NCBI RefSeq assembly: GCF_901875635.1
Contig: NZ_CABFMN010000055.1
Coordinates: forward strand, 28,586 to 92,585
DNA length: 64,000 nt
Direction: 5' to 3'
DNA from: Xylophilus ampelinus
GTDB taxonomy: Bacteria > Pseudomonadota > Gammaproteobacteria > Burkholderiales > Burkholderiaceae_C
In this document: in pieces, positions 62,811 to 64,000 of the stretch
Layout: every line of letters starts with the position of its first letter
How positions within the stretch are numbered: the stretch's first letter is position 1
Program-made: the position numbers and the translations under genes
The notes under the pieces: generated by a model
The model's database searches: none
Seen by the model: the letters and a program-made list of their open reading frames with translations, nothing else
Told to the model about the DNA's origin: nothing

Positions 62811-63647
62811 TCAGGGCGGGAAGGTGGAGCGCGGGGCCACGCCGGCCACGCGCTCGAGCGACTCGCTGGTCAGCCACTGCGTGCCGCTGAGGAAGAAATT
62901 CCGGCGCTGCACCAGCCGCCACCCCTCGGACGTGACTTCCCAGCGGGCGCCGCGCCAGCTCGGCAGCTCGGCACTGAAGGCCGCCGCGACCTCCGGCGTG
63001 CCCAACCATGGCGCGGGCCCGTCCAGCGTCCACACCACCTCGGCCGCCACGCCCGGGTAGGCCTGGCCGCGAAAGCGCATCGACTGGACGGAGCCGACCT
63101 GGCGCACCGCTTCGAGCTTCACTGCCTTGGCCACGCACAGGCGGCGCGCACCGCTCCAGTCGGCCAGTGCGGGCTGCGGCGCATAGGTGCGGATGGGTTG
63201 CGACAGGAAGCCGCCGGACTGGCCCTCTTCGCTCGGCCCGTACAGGCCCGCGGCGACCAGCGCGTCCATCCAGGCCAGCGTGCCGGCGTTGCCCAGCTGC
63301 ACGTTCACCGGCTGGCTGTCGTAGGCGAGGCCGTTGGCGACACAGATCGGATCGCGGGCCGGCCCGTCGCCCTGGGCCAGGGTGGCGCGCAGAGCGTCTT
63401 CCAGCTGGCCCGCGCTCACGCTTGGCGGCGCGGCGGCCATCAGGCTCGCCGCCGCGCCCGCCACGGCCACGCCCGCCAGTGGAACGCCCAGCCACACCCA
63501 CAGCCGCCGGCGCGGCGCGGACGCAGCGCCGGCGTCGAGCAACGGGGGCGGCGGGACCGCCTGCGCCTGCTGGTAAACGGCCGCACCGCAGGCATCGCAG
63601 AAGCGCGCGGCCTCGGGGACCTCGCTGGAGCAGGCGGCACATCGCAC
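62811..63647 (-). CDS. zinc-ribbon membrane-anchored protein of unknown function
   Basis: A 278-residue protein. Zinc ribbon at the N-terminus (CAACSSEVPEAARFCDACG), a Pro-rich linker, one transmembrane helix near residues 50-72 (LWVWLGVPLAGVAVAGAAAS LMAA), and a periplasmic domain to the end (DPICVANGLAYDSQPVNVQL, GSVQSMRFRGQAYPGVAAEV, SEGWRLVQRRNFFLSGTQWL). No in-frame ATG exists near the ribbon; GTG 63647 (GGAAG upstream) is the probable start. Same strand as the following partial gene. Confidence 0.8.
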   Translation of the reverse strand: MRCAACSSEVPEAARFCDACGAAVYQQAQAVPPPPLLDAGAASAPRRRLWVWLGVPLAGVAVAGAAASLMAAAPPSVSAGQLEDALRATLAQGDGPARDPICVANGLAYDSQPVNVQLGNAGTLAWMDALVAAGLYGPSEEGQSGGFLSQPIRTYAPQPALADWSGARRLCVAKAVKLEAVRQVGSVQSMRFRGQAYPGVAAEVVWTLDGPAPWLGTPEVAAAFSAELPSWRGARWEVTSEGWRLVQRRNFFLSGTQWLTSESLERVAGVAPRSTFPP

Positions 63648-63693
63648 GATGATGGGCTTCCGGGTGGGTGGGGTGCAGGTTGTTGAAGGGCGC

Positions 63694-64000
63694 TCAGTTC
63701 GCCAGCGTCGGATTGCGCTTCTCTTCCTCCAGCCGCTGCTGCTGGCGCACGGCCTCGCACTGCGGATGGGAACGCTGGGCCGGCTTGGCGCACTCGGCGG
63801 CCAGGCACTGCGCCCGGGCGATGAAGTTGCGGCCCGCGCACACGGCCTCGGGCGTCGGCGGCGGCGGTGGTGGGGGCGGCGGCGCGACCGGTGCGGCAAC
63901 GGGCACCTCCACCGGCGGCTTGGGCGCCACGGGTGCGGGCACCTCCTTCTTCGGGCGAGGCTTGGCCGGCGGCGCAGCCACCGCGGGTGCGGGCGCCGGT
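63694..64000 (-). CDS. C-terminal part of a proline-rich protein (partial)
   Basis: The frame is open to the right edge; at least 101 residues are present. A Lys/Pro/Ala-rich tract (KPRPKKEVPAPVAPKPPVEV, then nine consecutive prolines) precedes a short Cys-containing domain (EAVCAGRNFIARAQCLAAEC, RSHPQCEAVRQQQRLEEEKR). Proline-rich periplasmic linkers of this kind occur in TonB-like proteins and at the ends of membrane Ser/Thr kinases; which one applies cannot be decided here. Confidence 0.7.
   Translation of the reverse strand, partial: PAPAPAVAAPPAKPRPKKEVPAPVAPKPPVEVPVAAPVAPPPPPPPPPTPEAVCAGRNFIARAQCLAAECAKPAQRSHPQCEAVRQQQRLEEEKRNPTLAN

Overview
The window is 64 kb of high-GC bacterial chromosome (about 70% G+C, GC-rich third codon positions). 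Gene content, protein sequences, TAGAAT-type -10 boxes and two dispersed repeat families all suggest a betaproteobacterium of the Comamonadaceae, close to Variovorax/Acidovorax. This placement is inference; the window has no rRNA or tRNA gene. It is core chromosome with accessory genes mixed in. I saw no prophage, IS element, integrase or CRISPR array.

Layout. 1-12.5 kb: the N-terminal part of a TonB-dependent receptor with a NikR-like operator, two regulators, an SDR, NikR itself, two REC-only response regulators, pirin, a MerR regulator under its own dyad promoter, a GAF protein, an NRAMP Mn/Fe importer, a 3-methyladenine DNA glycosylase and a SulP transporter. 12.5-17.4 kb: gapA, tkt, speD and murU. 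17.4-23.1 kb: two large paralogous exported beta-propeller-like proteins flanking pepP, with 682 bp of perfect identity. 23.4-30.4 kb: a PepSY protein facing a five-gene membrane/polyamine operon (SPFH-SHOCT, DUF4178, DUF350, membrane-fused spermidine synthase, Tat amine oxidase). 30.6-34.2 kb: malic enzyme and a barnase/barstar pair. 34.2-41.1 kb: lptD-surA-rsmA, divergent amgK, and rsmE. 41.1-47.4 kb: glyoxalase, an AraC/cupin cluster, M20 peptidase, YidB-like protein, a frameshifted MFS gene and a decayed cupin-like gene. 47.5-53.9 kb: M20 peptidase, DUF72, bactofilin, YigZ, K+ channel, a 730-bp gene-poor REP region and hydroxypyruvate isomerase. 53.9-57.4 kb: metX-metW behind a SAM-II riboswitch with attenuator, a TMEM165-type Mn exporter behind a yybP-ykoY Mn riboswitch, and a glycine-rich RRM protein. 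57.5-64 kb: SDR, lptC-kdsC-kdsD, a Kef-type antiporter and two zinc-ribbon or proline-rich envelope proteins.

Themes. Envelope biogenesis recurs: LptD, SurA, LptC, KdsC and KdsD for LPS, and AmgK and MurU for peptidoglycan recycling. Metal homeostasis is also prominent: NikR with a candidate receptor operator, NRAMP import, and Mn-riboswitch-controlled export.

The most distinctive feature is a roughly 65-bp palindromic repeat. Nine copies are present, mostly between genes. One lies inside the amine oxidase coding sequence, a tenth derivative lies inside murU, and one copy supplies a stop codon. The strongest candidates for new biology are the SPFH/DUF4178/DUF350/SpeE/amine-oxidase operon, the exaptation of repeats into proteins, and the gene-converted paralogous exported proteins, one of which has lost its lipobox cysteine. 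All calls come from reading the sequence; no database search was run.
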